DNA of 64,000 nt from Paulinella micropora. Its lineage: Eukaryota; Cercozoa; Imbricatea; Euglyphida; Paulinellidae. The DNA lies in assembly GCA_019918135.1 (NCBI GenBank), contig WBZZ01006524.1, positions 26,240-90,239 on the forward strand, read 5' to 3'. Of the stretch, positions 19,421 to 32,181 are shown one piece after another (the first letter of the stretch is position 1; each line of letters starts with the position of its first letter). The notes under the pieces were generated by a model. It saw only the letters and a program-made list of their open reading frames with translations. It did not search any database and was not told the origin of the DNA. Both the position numbers and the translations under genes were made by a program.

Positions 19421-19807
19421 ATTTTGGTGTATGTGTTTGTATGCTTGTTTTACGGGTATTGCTTTTTTGTGTATGCCTGTTTACGGGTATTGCTTTTTTG
19501 TGTTTTGTGTGTGCTTGTTTGTTTGGACAGTGTGTGTGTATCGGTGGCTTGTTTTTTTTTCTGTGCATATGAAATGTGTGATTCTTTGCAAGCTGCATTC
19601 AATTTCTTTGTGTAAACGTCTGTCCTTGGAGAGGAGGGGGTAGTCTAGTGTCTGCCTTTTTTTATAGACGACGATGCTGATTCGTTTTTTTTGCCACGTT
19701 GGTTTCTTGCACTGCCAGAAGCCAGAAGATAGCCTTTGTCTCTTTCGCACTGTTTTTTTTGGGGTCAGGAAAGACTCGAAGCTAGCCGACGAGAACCTCG
19801 GGCAGTG
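19421..19807. other. Intergenic, T-rich
   Basis: The degenerate GT-rich array fades out by ~19540 ('acgggtattgcttttttgtg' occurs twice, ~19454 and ~19482). The remainder holds no gene I can support. Confidence 0.35.
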
Positions 19808-20611
19808 ATGGCGAATCCTCCAAAGCTGTGCGTAATCTGTCGCTGCGCCTAGGCTGCCGGTGACCTGCACACTGCCCCCGACGGAGTGCGTCTCTGGAGA
19901 CCGGCGCCCGCGTGCGCGGCCTGCCTCAAGGAGCCCTACGGGTGGCCGCGTGCGGACGACCCCAACCTCAAGGGCACCGCGCTGGGCACCCTCGGGCACA
20001 CTGTGTTCGCCGTTGCCGTCGACGACGGTGGCGACAACTTCGGCGCGTTTACTACCACGGAAATAAACTCCGACAATGTAGGAGGCGGCATTTTCTTCGA
20101 CGGGAGCGTCATCACGCACCCAAAGCTTGCGATTGCACCGCAACGTTCGCGCGCCACGCACTTCCTGTCTTGGGAGGCGGTCTGCATCGACGGCTTCGGC
20201 TTGCTCGAGCTGTACAAGTGGCAACAAGCCCAGATCCTGAAACGCCTGGCGCTGCACGATGGCATGTGGCAGCGCTTTCTCCGCGCGCCAAGCTCCATCG
20301 TGTTCGAACTGCCGCCCGCGCTACGGTACCAGGGCTCCGCGCAGCTGGTCAACAGCGGCGACCAGCAGCCTTTGCTGGTCCTCAAGAAGCCCGCGTACAA
20401 ACGTCCGGGCCTCCGCCGGCCGTACCTGACCTGCGGCACGGGGCAGAACCCCGTCTTCAGGGCGGGCTCCGAACTTCGGTGGTCCTACATCATCCAAGAA
20501 GACAAGCAGATGGCAGCAGCGCCGCCGAGAAAAGCCCTGAGGGGGGAGGGCAAAGGACCTGAAAAACGATTGCATAGCGCCAGGCTGCGGGCTGGCCCAA
20601 AGACGAATTAA
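19808..20611 (+). CDS. Orphan protein with N-terminal zinc-finger-like motif and in-frame TAG
   Basis: ATG 19808 reads MANPPKLCVICRCA, hits TAG at 19850-19852, and continues in the same frame for ~253 codons to TAA. CVIC before the TAG and CAAC ~25 residues after it would form a CxxC...CxxC zinc site only if the TAG is read through, so the original protein probably spanned it. The rest (VFAVAVDDGGDNFGAF, SWEAVCIDGFGLLELYKWQQ, WQRFLRAPSSIVFELPPALR) is not recognised. No later ATG gives a complete N-terminus, although an ATG at ~20260 exists. This is the second gene here with an internal TAG (compare 2875-3219). Confidence 0.5.
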
Positions 20612-21299
20612 AGGAAACCCGTGCGCTCCCCAAGCGGGTGTGGGTAGAGCGGAAGGGAAAAGGAGAAGGCACAATTTGCACGGGCCGCCGGGGGGGGGGG
20701 GGAGGGTGCGGGAGAGAAAGTGGGGAGGGGGGACGGGATGGCTAGTTTTCTTCTGCTTTCTTGGGGAGGGGGGGAGAGAGAGCAAGAGAGACTGTTGGCA
20801 CCGTAGTTGCCCCCCCCCCCCCCCTCTCTCTCTCTCTCTCTGTGCCAGCGGCTTAATCTTTCCCTTTTTTTTTCGTATACGAGCGTGGACAAGGGAATTG
20901 AGAGTGGGAGGGAGAGAGAGAGAATGGTGGTTGTAGCCACCTTTTTGTACTCACCAAAAGCCCGTGGCCCACGCCGTTTCCCCCCCCCCCTTTTTCTCTC
21001 CCGCACGTCCCATCCCCGAAAAAAAAAGAAAAACATCATCAAAAGAGACAAAAAAAGGGAGGGGAAAAAAGTGTTAGTCTTTTGCCAACCTCGGGGGGGG
21101 GGGGGAATAGAGAGTAGTTTCTTTTTCCTTGTAACTTTTTAAAAAGTTTTTGGGCAAGATTTGCACGTTCTATTCAAGACTGTATTTTAATAACCAAGAT
21201 TGTGCGAACCAACTTTTGCGCTGGTACCAACACACACCCGGAGGGCTGCTCACACGTACAGCCCTTTTGTTTTCTTTGCGCTCAAGAAAGAAAAAAGCA
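20612..21299. other. Intergenic, homopolymer-rich
   Basis: Runs of G (20690-20702, 21091-21103), C (20810-20823, 20979-20988) and CT dinucleotides (20823-20842). No gene supported; the promoter of the next plus-strand gene should lie in the last ~150 bases. Confidence 0.4.
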
Positions 21300-21922
21300 A
21301 TGCCTGCTAAAGTAGCCCCGGAAGCCAGCAGCGAGAGCGGCCCGAAGACAGAGGAGGATAAGTATGCGTCGAGTTTTTATGTTTTTATGTGGCTTTTCTC
21401 GGCCGGTGGTATGTCCTTGCATCTGGCCTCTGCCTCTTTCAGCATGAGGCACATGTTCGATGACAGGCCGTATGCGGTAGGCGAAGGTTTTGGAACCGAA
21501 TCCCAAATCTTCAAAACGAGCCGAGGCCTGATTATCACGGGCATAGCCGTCACGGCGGCGTCGCTGTTCGTGGCCTTTTTCTTTTTCTCGACCGTGTGGA
21601 AAGATATGTATTCTCAGTCCAGAACTCAAGTGCTGAAAAACGTGATCAAGTTCTACGGCTACAGAAATCACCTGCTGATCCACATGGCCGGCTTCATCAT
21701 GACGCTGCTGCTGCTGTCGCTGTCGCTCATGGTCATGAACAACATCCATAACAACAACGAGAAGATAATGATCGTCAACAAACCGAATTTGGACAGGGCT
21801 GGTATGGAGTGGTCGGTAATGCTGAGAACTGGCAGAGACGCCAACGCTACTACTATCTGCAACAACTGCGTCCTGACCGACAACGCCAATGACGGCGGAG
21901 AATGCTCCATACAGAATGCCAT
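21300..21922 (+). pseudogene. Four-helix membrane protein, 5' part (gene split by transposon)
   Basis: ATG 21300 (MPAKVAPEASSESGPKTEED) encodes three hydrophobic helices (YASSFYVFMWLFSAGGMSLH; GLIITGIAVTAASLFVAFFF; LLIHMAGFIMTLLLLSLSLM) and a Cys/Asn-rich loop (ATTICNNCVLTDNANDGGEC). Coding sequence proper ends at 21922, where a 13.8-kb element begins. The frame runs on ~29 codons into the terminal repeat before stopping, so the present transcript would make a fused, truncated protein. The 3' part lies at 35770-36085. With one copy of the 4-bp duplication removed the two parts are in the same frame (~312 residues), so insertion was probably recent. Family not recognised. Confidence 0.75.
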
Positions 21923-22261
21923 AACTAAACATTCGACAATCTTGGGGGTATCCCTTTTTCCGAAATTTTCCATGAAGTATATGGACTTTTTTGAAAACGT
22001 GTGGAAATGAAAGGAAATGAATTCCCTGATTGCAGAACATATAAAAATAATATTAAAATATGTTTTTATTAATTGTAATACACTTTAACTTCATCTTCAG
22101 AGGTGGGCAGGAACCGGTCCGACACGGTAATTTTTCTACTTTTTCGTAGTCCCGGCTACCATGAATCTATGATGATAACAATGCCGAACATGCAGAATTT
22201 GCTTTTACTGTTTATTCTTGCTTATATTAAGCATTTTACTATATTAAGACATGGTTTTACC
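21923..22261 (+). repeat. Left terminal inverted repeat
   Basis: Matches the reverse complement of 35416-35765 nearly base for base for ~280 bases, then with more differences to 'ttttacc'. It includes 'aggtgggcaggaaccggtcc' in both copies. Confidence 0.92.
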
Positions 22262-22498
22262 TTCAAAAAATTCTGTTTGCCCGCTGTGACGTACGCTGGT
22301 ACGTAGAGGGGGGAGGGGGGGGGGTGGGGGGGGGGAATGGGTCGGAGGGAGGACGCTTCACATCAGATTCTGGTGCATTATCAGAGTTAAACAAATTTCT
22401 AATTTCAGTTTTTAGAAGAAGCGTTACAGTTGCAGTTGCCCTAGACAAAAACCATTATGAAAAAGTCGGACCCAGAAAAATTCATTCAAAAAAAATAA
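22262..22498. other. Sub-terminal spacer of the transposon
   Basis: G-run (22305-22337), then AT-rich sequence that would form the 3' UTR of the minus-strand gene. 'agagttaaacaaatttctaa' near 22384 recurs in the same orientation near 35239. Confidence 0.4.
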
Positions 22499-23593
22499 TC
22501 ACATACGACCACGTCCACGTCCACGTCCACGTCCACCCGCAGCACGACGTGCGCGGCGACGTCCGCGCAAACGGATTCCTGAGTTACGCATTCTCCAACT
22601 TGCGTCGGAGCGATCTGAATCATCTACAATATGGATAGCATCATGTTAAGGAGGAGGAGAAGAAGAAGAAGAAGAAGAAGAAGAAGAAGAAGAAGAAGAA
22701 GAAGAAGAAGAAGAAGAAGAAGAAAACTAATACCATGCTTTTCTTCCTCTGAACCAGAAGATCGATCAGACGATGAGTCAGTTGATGAACTGGAAGATGA
22801 AGTATCAGATAAGTCATCCTCTGAATCTGCCACTGGTTCTGCAGGCTGAGCAGCACCAAGCTCTTCTTCCTCAGGGAACCCACAGTCGCATCGTTCGAAA
22901 TGGTTCCACGCTTGTTCAATAAGCTCTGCCTTCTTGAACTGTTTCCGATCGGAGTTTTGCGTTGCAACACCATGCATTCTCATCCATGATTTCAATTCGC
23001 TAACTACCATCTGCTTGGACGCAAATTGCTTTTTTTCCTCTGACGATCTTAGCAACGTGAGAATTTTCCGCCAAGGCTCAGAAGCATTTCCAAATGCTAA
23101 ATCCTGCTCCTGCTTTTCTTCGCTAGTAAGCTGTCTTGCACCACGCCATCTCGGGTGAGCTGGAGGACGTCCTTCATTAACAAAATAAGTGCGTGGTAAG
23201 GACAGCAGCTCTTCATCGGTCAAACGCGTAAGTGCGTTCATTTTCTCCTGTCGTTCTTGAGGCAACTCCATCCAATTTACAGGTAGCTCGTCGATCAATC
23301 GAAATTCTGCTCTCCATTCCTTGCCTTTTGCATCGACACAGGACATATGAGCAGGACGGCCGGGCAGGCCGCCTTCGAAGTAATCTCCATCCACCTCTAC
23401 TCTGGTCAAATTTCCACCTGCTAACATTTCCTCCACATGTGCTCGCTCATCCGGCCCTAGGTATTTAGTAGCCAAAGCACGAATATCCTTCTTCAGGCGC
23501 GGATTGACGAAGTAGCCGACTGGAAGCTTGGGAGGCATGTCGGTCGCTGTCATAAATAGAGAGAGAGATAGATAGATAGAACGAGAGAAAGAG

Positions 23594-23634
<41 letters not shown>

Positions 23635-25950
23635 AAGAGAAAGATAGATAATATTATTACCGGGGCGTCCGATAAACAAATTGATCGGTTCTCCTCTGGG
23701 ATCATCACGCACTCCATAAAAATCCTGTGCGTCTCCCCAAGTAGCGATCTCTACAGTCGGCAAAGCGTCAGGATCTTTCTTGGTGATTCTATATGCCAAG
23801 GGTTTGTTGTAGTTTTTGAAACTCTTGTTCATACACGGGCTAAAATGAGTCATCCAGTCGTAGCTACATCCGAGAACAACCAGCACATGCCTCTTCTTGT
23901 GCTGCTTCTTGAATGCAAGAATGAGCTTTAATAACGCTTGAGCGATGTTAGTTGTCAGGAAGGTGCTCTTCCACCCGATATCCATAACTCGAAATTCCTG
24001 ATCATCTCCATCGTGCCCGTGCCCTGGTGGCTTGCGATGTGACTCTACTTGGAAACGGATTCCTCTGTCAACGACATTGAGCCCAAGGAAACCCAGCATC
24101 GCCCACGCGGTGTTATCACCAGCTCCGTCCCACTCAAGATATAATTTCCACGCTTGCATTGTGCGAGGGTTCCAAAGTTGCCAATGTAAAAGTGCGGCAA
24201 GCATAGTAATGTTGCTGTTCGCGCCGTGTTCTACCGCGCCTTCAAGGTACGTCAGAATAAAATGCGTATCGGTAGTGTAGCAGGTATTGATTCCAACGCA
24301 AAGGCGAAACACAATTTTTCCTTTGAAATCTTTCGCGGCGCGGCGGCAAGATGGGATCTTCACTGGCGGTTTCATATCGGCTGATATGACTGTGGCAGCA
24401 AAATCTGCTGGTGCTGCCTTCTTGCGCTGCATGCTGGCAACGCGGCACGCCCTGTGAATTTTGTGATGAAGCCTGCTACGGCGACGCCATTCTTGAGCTT
24501 CTACTTCAGTCCTGAAACCGTTAGAATGATCAGCAGCAAGCTCTGTGCAGATCTCGCATTTTGAGACATCTCCTTCTGCAAAACAAACCTGTAATAAGTA
24601 ATGATAACGAAAATATGCATAATACCTCTGACAAACTTGACGTGCGGAAAATCCATGCGCCAAACTTTGTTGATCGTATTGTCTGTCGGAGGATTATTTG
24701 GATCAACTCGTTTCGAACAACCAAACCGAAGGCACATATCTTTCCAATTCTCGCGAACATAGTTTTGGACTCCTGCGTCCTGAGCCATTTCTTGCATCCT
24801 CCATATTCCGTCGCTGCATATCTCCGGGTAACTCTCCATGAACTTCTCGCAGAGTAATACTGCTACCACATCTTCTGTTTCAGGAACGGTTGAGTAGCTT
24901 TTTGTCAAAACCTTCGTGTTATTTGCAAGAAGTTTGTGTGCTCTTGACAAAACTTTATCACCGATCCCGTAGATACGCTGCCAGGCTACTTTGCACACAG
25001 CCTCCGTTAAATACATATACTGAAACGATCCAGTTTTTGTTTGAAACGATTCAAGCTGCGAAGCTGCCCAAGAATAAAGCTCACTGAGAGACGATGACGC
25101 ATTCTTCGCTCTCGTGTAAAGCACATCACGCGTGTCGATAAATGAATAACACTTCCACTTTTTGCAGCAGACAGACTTAACTTCCCTGTCCAAGTCGGCG
25201 AAGGTAATCCCCAACAGTTTTTGGAGCGCAGACGGTCTCTGAAGCTTCACTGCACCTTTCGTGCGACTTTTCATCGTGTAGGGGCGCGTTGGATTCTTAC
25301 GTGGTCTGCTGTAAGGAATTGGTGATAATCTCATGATGTTATACAACAGCTCATTCGATTCCATAAGCTCGTCGAAGTTCAATCGAAGCTCGTTGGATAA
25401 TTCCGCATCGTCCACGCCGACCAGAGGAGGAAGCAATCCAGGGTTGATAGATGCAGCATCACCGTTTGAATCCGTATCTGAACACTCTTCGTCGACGTTC
25501 TACGCAAACAAGATCGCTTATGAACATTAACCAGCATGAACATAGACAGGTAGAGAAAAAAAATTACCATGGAGCCAGTAGGAAGATATAGTCTAGAGCT
25601 GCTGCAGCTACTAACATCATATCCTGTAGTGACAGTAGAACTGTCTGACTGTTTCCAGCTGTCGAGGTTAGCATCAACGTCAGGAACACCTGCCTGTAAA
25701 AAAGAATCTTCTCAGTAATAATTTTCATTTATTTATTTTTTACCTGTGCATCACTCAAGCTTGATTTTTCTGTGATGACTGTAATGTCCGAGCTTTCCCT
25801 GGGCAGAAGCGTGCGGCGACTATCTGAAATTGAGGACACGCTGTCGAGAAGCTTCCTCTTTTTTTCCGGCGGAATAGATGATGACCTGGAGAGCGGTTGC
25901 TTTCCATCAGAACTAATACTGCTGACCGACGCTAAAAGTTCAACCTTTGC
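22499..25950 (-). CDS. Multi-exon transposase-type protein (RNase H-like, DUF7869-like)
   Basis: Minus-strand exons supported by frame continuity and GT-AG ends: 25950-25744, 25693-25568, 25499-24626, 24575-23661, 23546-22734, 22623-22499. Introns are 50-114 bases; the last contains a (CTT)n array. The core has candidate catalytic acids in 'VISADMKPPVKIP', 'LYLEWDGAGDNT' and 'HRKPPGHGHDGDDQEF'. The last matches the P-x-GHTHxDxDxxF signature of transposase-like DUF7869 proteins (from memory). Further parts are a CEICTELAADH motif, a (PP)xLPVGYFVNP domain, an acidic Ser-rich stretch (SEDDLSDTSSSSSSTDSSSD) and an RG-rich C-terminal tail ending in TGA at 22499. No in-frame ATG is found in the first exon, so the true N-terminus, possibly via splicing from further upstream, is unresolved. 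It is probably the element's own transposase. Confidence 0.7.
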
Positions 25951-26639
25951 TTAATGAAGCAAGGAAATTGACTTAAGTGGAAGCGGATGTTCTTTCTCAG
26001 GAACGATGAAACATACATGACCAATGTCAGTCTCGAACAGGAAAACTGGGATTTTAGCTCCTTCCTTGGCAGCCTCTTTCAACCAGACCGGATGTGCATC
26101 GCTTGGCAGCGTAGCTATCTCTAGGTCTGGATTAGGTGCATAGCTGAGCAAAATCTCTTGATCTTTCGATATTGCGGTGGTGACAGTCACAATAGGAGTA
26201 CCCTTGCTGACCTGACATTATTTACAACAATATTTATAGAAAAAATACAACACACGTAACAAAAACTTACATTGCATGGATGTATGTAACAACTAACATA
26301 ATTTACCTTCACGTTCGGTCGGCAAGTGTCATCGTCGAGCTTGTTGAACCCTTGCGATGAAGAGTTGATGAGATGCATTGCATTCCTGCTCGATTCGTTA
26401 ATGAATTTAATTGGATGCATCCCTGTTTGCAGGGAACTCCCAATTTTCATAGTGAAATGATCAGAAAATGCAGCATGATCTGCAGCACGCAAAGACTTTC
26501 CTCCTGGTTCGAGGAGCCCAAGCTGAAAAGAAGGAGGAAGGTATTTATCAGCAAAGACTCCGTAGCCACCACCACGGTGTGCCACATATATCGGCGCCTT
26601 GCTAGCCCTCAGCATGGCATACCTAAAGTTTGAAATACA

Positions 26640-26642
<3 letters not shown>
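25951..26642 (-). CDS. SET-domain lysine methyltransferase-like protein in the transposon
   Basis: Two exons, 26642-26307 and 26211-25951, joined across a 95-base GT-AG intron that keeps frame. Start ATG at 26642; a TTTAG just downstream of it could instead be a splice acceptor. SET features in order are an N-terminal 'GGGYGVFADKYLPPSFQLG' (G-x-G-x-F-A), a 'NAMHLIN' followed by 'TCRPNVKV' (divergent form of the RFINHSCxPN motif with an insertion), and 'AISKDQEILLSYAPN' (the I-x-x-x-x-E-L/I-x-x-x-Y motif). The stop TAA (25951-25953) abuts the next gene's first recognised exon, so the two may be one transcription unit. The catalytic Asn-His is altered, so activity is uncertain. It may modify histones or act as a reader. 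Confidence 0.6.
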
Positions 26643-27290
<648 letters not shown>

Positions 27291-28151
27291 GGAAATGCAA
27301 AATCATGCCGGTCAGTTTCACAAACTTTTGTGCAGAGTTTTTTCCACAGATTGTTGTGTACAGAAGAAAAGAATAGCATTCCCGCTCATTCTGAGCTGGG
27401 AAAAGAGCGGGAATGCTGTTACATCTTCTCGTAATGTCATGCTCTTAATAAAATCTCTGCACAAAAGTTTGCAAAACAGCAGTCCGAAAACGAGTTTCAT
27501 CGAATTGCTGGTTTGTGAAAAATAGATTAAGCTGGGTCGTGCAATGTTAGGAAATGACATTTATAGCTTCAACAAACACGTTATAGCAGAAACATGCAAG
27601 GGATGACATGAGTTGAGAGTACGTAGGAAGGAAATGCAAAATCATGCCGGTCGGTTTTCACAAACTTTTGTGCAGAGTTTTTTCCACAGATTGTTGTGTA
27701 CAGAAAAAAAGAATAGCATTCCCGCTCATTCTGAGCTGGGAAAAGAGCGGGAATGCTGTTACATTTTCTCGAAATGTCATGTTCTCAATAAAATCTCTGC
27801 ACAAAAGTTTGCAAAACAGCAATCCAAAAACGAGTTTCATCGAATTGCTGGTTTATGAAAAATAGATTAAGCTGGGTCGTGCAATGTTAGGAAATGACAT
27901 TTATAGCTTCAACAAACACGTTATAGCAGAAACATGCAAGGGATGACATGAGTTGAGAGTACGTAGGAAGGAAATGCAAAATCATGCCGGTCGCTTTTCA
28001 CAAACTTTTGTGCAGAGTTTTTTCCACAGATTGTTGTGTACAGAAAAAAAGAATAGCATTCCCGCTCATTCTGAGCTGGGGAAAGAGCGGGAATGCTGTT
28101 ACATCTTCTCGAAATGTCATGCTCTTAATAAAATCTCTGCACAAAAGTTTG
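27291..28151 (+). repeat. Three tandem ~340-bp units, each with a foldback
   Basis: 'ggaaatgcaaaatcatgccg' recurs at 27291, 27630 and 27970; the third unit is truncated at ~28151. Each unit contains a ~151-bp inverted repeat (27321-27471 in unit 1). Its outer arms are 'caaacttttgtgcagag' and 'ctctgcacaaaagtttg', and its inner arms are 'agcattcccgctc' and 'gagcgggaatgct'. This resembles a MITE-like foldback that was amplified in tandem with its flank. Confidence 0.85.
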
Positions 28152-28301
28152 ATAATAACACGACCCTTTTTCCACACGTTCAAATTTCAGACCGGCCCAA
28201 GAAAAATTTTAAGGTTGAAGGCGCTGACTGGTAGTTATGTCTTTGGAATTCAACTCATTTTGCTCGTTTGTCAACGTGTAGGATCACTTTCTGACTCTGG
28301 C

Positions 28302-29436
28302 ATGTCTACGAAGCACATTGCCAAGACTCTGCAAGCCATTCTCAAAAATTCGCGTGGGGAATTGTTCCTTAAAATCAACGGGTCTGCAGACGTGCTGCCC
28401 TTTGATTGTGTGGAGATTCCCCACGCCGTCTTTTGCAAGCATGATCTGGTATATGCTTGCTCACTTACTTACTTACTTATTTATTTAATGTGCAACATGC
28501 AGGGCAAAGGCGATTTGGAGGAGTTGGTCCGCGGCTTCAGCTACACCTGGAATGCACAAGGTATTATGTATGTATGTATGTATTTATAATGCATGCATCG
28601 TAGGGATCCTGCTCAAGAATAAGCCTGTGCCCTGGGACGACGGATTGGGAGAAGCTCCTCCCGCAAAAAGGCAGAAGAGACAGGAGAAGGAGAAGGAGAA
28701 GGAGAAGAAGGAGAAGCAAAAAAAGAAGGACAAAGGGAAGGAGAAGGAGAAGGAGAAGAAGAAGGAGGAGGAGAAGAAGAAGAAGGAGGAGAAGAAGAAG
28801 AAGAAGAAGGATGAAAAGGAGAAGAAGGAGGAGGAGAAGAAGAAGAAGGAGGAGGAGGAGGAGAAGAAGAAGAAGAAGGAGGAGGAGGAGAAGAAGAAGA
28901 AGAAGAAGGAGGAGCAGAAGAAGAAGAAGAAGAAGGAGGAGAAGAAGAAGAAGAAGAAGAGGGAGAAGGAGGAGGAGGAGGAGGAGAAGAAGAAGAAGAA
29001 GGAGGAGGAGGAGAAGGAGAAGAAGGAGGAGGAGAAGAAGAAGAAGGAGGAGGAGGAGGAGAAGGAGGAGGAGAAGAAGAAGAAGAAGAAGGAGGAGGAG
29101 GAGAAGAAGAAGAAGGAGGAGGAGGAGAAGAAGAAGAAGGAGGAGGAGAGGAGAAGAAGAAGAAGGAGGAGGAGAAGAAGAAGAAGGAGGAGGAGGAGAG
29201 GAAGAAGAAGAAGGAGGAGGAGGAGGAGAGGAAGAAGAAGGAGGAAGAGGAGAGGAAGAAGGAGGAGGAAGAGAGGAAGAAGATGGAGGAGGAGGAGAGG
29301 AAGAAGAAGGAAGAGGAGGATGACCAGCTGAGTGGGTTTCCCCTCTGGATTCGGGGAAGGTTCGCGTGTGGGCCCACAAAGGAATTTTCACATTCCTATC
29401 CGGATTAGATTATCAAGACTGGTATTATTATTATTA

Positions 29437-29510
<74 letters not shown>

Positions 29511-29809
29511 TTGGACACCGTGATAGCCCAGTGGTCAAGTTCTACCATCTGGGCCCTGTCGCCAGTTCGATTCCCGTCGGTGCCACCAGTATTTTCATTG
29601 AACATACCTGTCTATTTCTGGACCAGTATTTTCATTGAACATACCGGCCCGTCTGGAAGTGTTGGAACTGCCCTTGCGGGGGTGTCATTAGAGCTTATCG
29701 TCAATTCTTCGTACTCCCCTCACGGGTGAGACGATGGAGGCGCATGTGCAGAAATGCATCAGCCATTGACAGAGAAGCACTATTATTATTATTATTATTA
29801 TTATTATTA

Positions 29810-29873
<64 letters not shown>

Positions 29874-30031
29874 TGGATACTGTAGCATAGTTTACAGAAA
29901 GGAGTTAGTTACTAGCTTTTGTATAGTTAGCGAGTGTGTGTGGCCTTCTATCAGTGAGCCTTTCCCTGTCTTTTTTTTTCGAGTATAATCCCTCTAACGG
30001 GAAGCGCTGTCATTTTTTTTTAATTTCATAC

Positions 30032-30097
<66 letters not shown>

Positions 30098-30623
30098 GGA
30101 CACCGTGATAGCCCAGTGGTCAAGTTCTACCATCTGGGCCCTGTCGCCAGTTCGATTCCCGTCGGTGCCACCAGTATTTTCATTGAACACACCGGTCCGT
30201 CTGGAAGTGTTGGAACTGCCCTTGCGGGGGTGTCATTAGAGCCTATCGTCAATTCTTCGTACTCTCCTCACGGGTGAGACGATGGAGGCGCATGTGCAGA
30301 TTTGCATCAGCCATTGACAGAGAAGCACTATTATTATTATTATTATTATTATTATTGACACCGTGATAGCCCAGTGGTCAAGTTCTACCATCTGGGCCCT
30401 GTCGCCAGTTCGATTCCCGTCGGTGCCACCAGTATTTTCATTGAACATACCGGTCTATTTCTGGACCAGTATTTTCATTGAACATACCGGCCCGTCTGGA
30501 AGTGTTGGAACTGCCCTTGCGGGGGTGTCATTAGAGCTTATCGTCAATTCTTCGTACTCCCCTCACGGGTGAGACGATGGAGGCGCATGTGCAGAAATGC
30601 ATCAGCCATTGACAGAGAAGCAC

Positions 30624-30654
<31 letters not shown>

Positions 30655-30923
30655 TGGACACCGTGATAGCCCAGTGGTCAAGTTCTACCATCTGGGCCCT
30701 GTCGCCAGTTCGATTCCCGTCGGTGCCACCAGTATTTTCATTGAACATACCGGTCTATTTCTGGACCAGTATTTTCATTGAACATACCGGCCCGTCTGGA
30801 AGTGTTGGAACTGCCCTTGCGGGGGTGTCATTAGAGCTTATCGTCAATTCTTCGTACTCCCCTCACGGGTGAGACGATGGAGGCGCATGTGCAGAAATGC
30901 ATCAGCCATTGACAGAGAAGCAC

Positions 30924-30958
<35 letters not shown>

Positions 30959-30989
30959 GCTTTTTCTTCTGTTCCTCTTTTATTATTTA

Positions 30990-31049
<60 letters not shown>

Positions 31050-31451
31050 CCCAATGGCCTCAAGGCGTTAAACTGTGACGCTAACTCATAACCCTTTGGT
31101 GGTAGATGCTGGGGAGGAGGGTCGTTGCGCGCGTAAAAGATCTTAAACTCCGCATATGCTGGTTGATAGCCCAGGACCCAGCAGACCAGATTGTTATGGG
31201 TGGGGTTTTGAGGCAGCTCTAGCAACCGCGCTTGGTGTATGCACTTGCACATTCGGTGACGTCTTGCAAGAGGTTGCTGGGACTGCGGAATAACCTCGGC
31301 TTAGTGCAGTCTTGCCCTCAGGAGCTCCATCGGTGGCCCCGATCATCAGGCGAGAGACTGACACGGGGCGGTGGAGGACCTCGAACAAGGGTATTGGAGG
31401 CTTATGTCCGTTGAGGATATGCCATTAGCTGCATCAGTACGCCTCAGATAT

Positions 31452-31529
<78 letters not shown>

Positions 31530-32125
31530 CCCAATGGCCTCAAGGCGTTAAACTGTGACGCCAACTCATAACCCTTTGGTGGTAGATGCTGGGGAGGAGG
31601 GTTGTTGCGCGCGTAAAAGATCTTAAACTCCGCATATGCTGGTTGATAGCCCAGGACCCAGCAGACACCAGATTGTTATGGGTGGGGTTTCGAGGCAGCT
31701 CTAGCAACCGCGCTTGGTGTATGCACTTGCACATTCGGTGACGTCTTGCAAGAGGTTGCTGGGACTGCGGAATAACCTCGGCTTAGTGCAGTCTTGCCCT
31801 CAGGAGCTCCATCGGTGGCCCCGATCATCAGGCGAGAGACTGACACGGGGGGGTGGAGGACCTCGAAAAAGGGTATTGGAGGCTTATGTCCGTTGAGGAT
31901 ATGCCATTAGCTGCATCAGTACGCCTCAGATATAGTATTATTATTATTATTTAGGGAGTACATAGGCCATCGGTCCCTTTCCATGGGCTGATTGGTATAA
32001 AGCTCCTAGATTAATGTTCTATGCCGTCACTTCCTTTATTCCACCGATTGGTGTGGAGACTTTCCTTATGGAATGGAGGACTGGATGCACATGGCCTTTT
32101 GGCTCAGCAATTGGCAGACAATACA

Positions 32126-32181
<56 letters not shown>

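Noticed and set aside
2875-20611. Reassigned genetic code (TAG as sense)
   Set aside because: TAG ends the genes at 11426, 37517, 50086 and 57280, including a double TAG, so a general reassignment is unlikely.
20807-21142. Plus-strand 111-codon frame
   Set aside because: Spans C-, CT- and A-runs; low-complexity artefact.
27291-28151. CRISPR array
   Set aside because: Three long near-identical units without variable spacers, in a eukaryotic transposon; these are tandem foldbacks.
29513-29585. Genuine tRNA gene
   Set aside because: A and B boxes are good, but the same sequence recurs five times joined to an identical body and (TTA)n tail, as in SINEs; no convincing anticodon arm.
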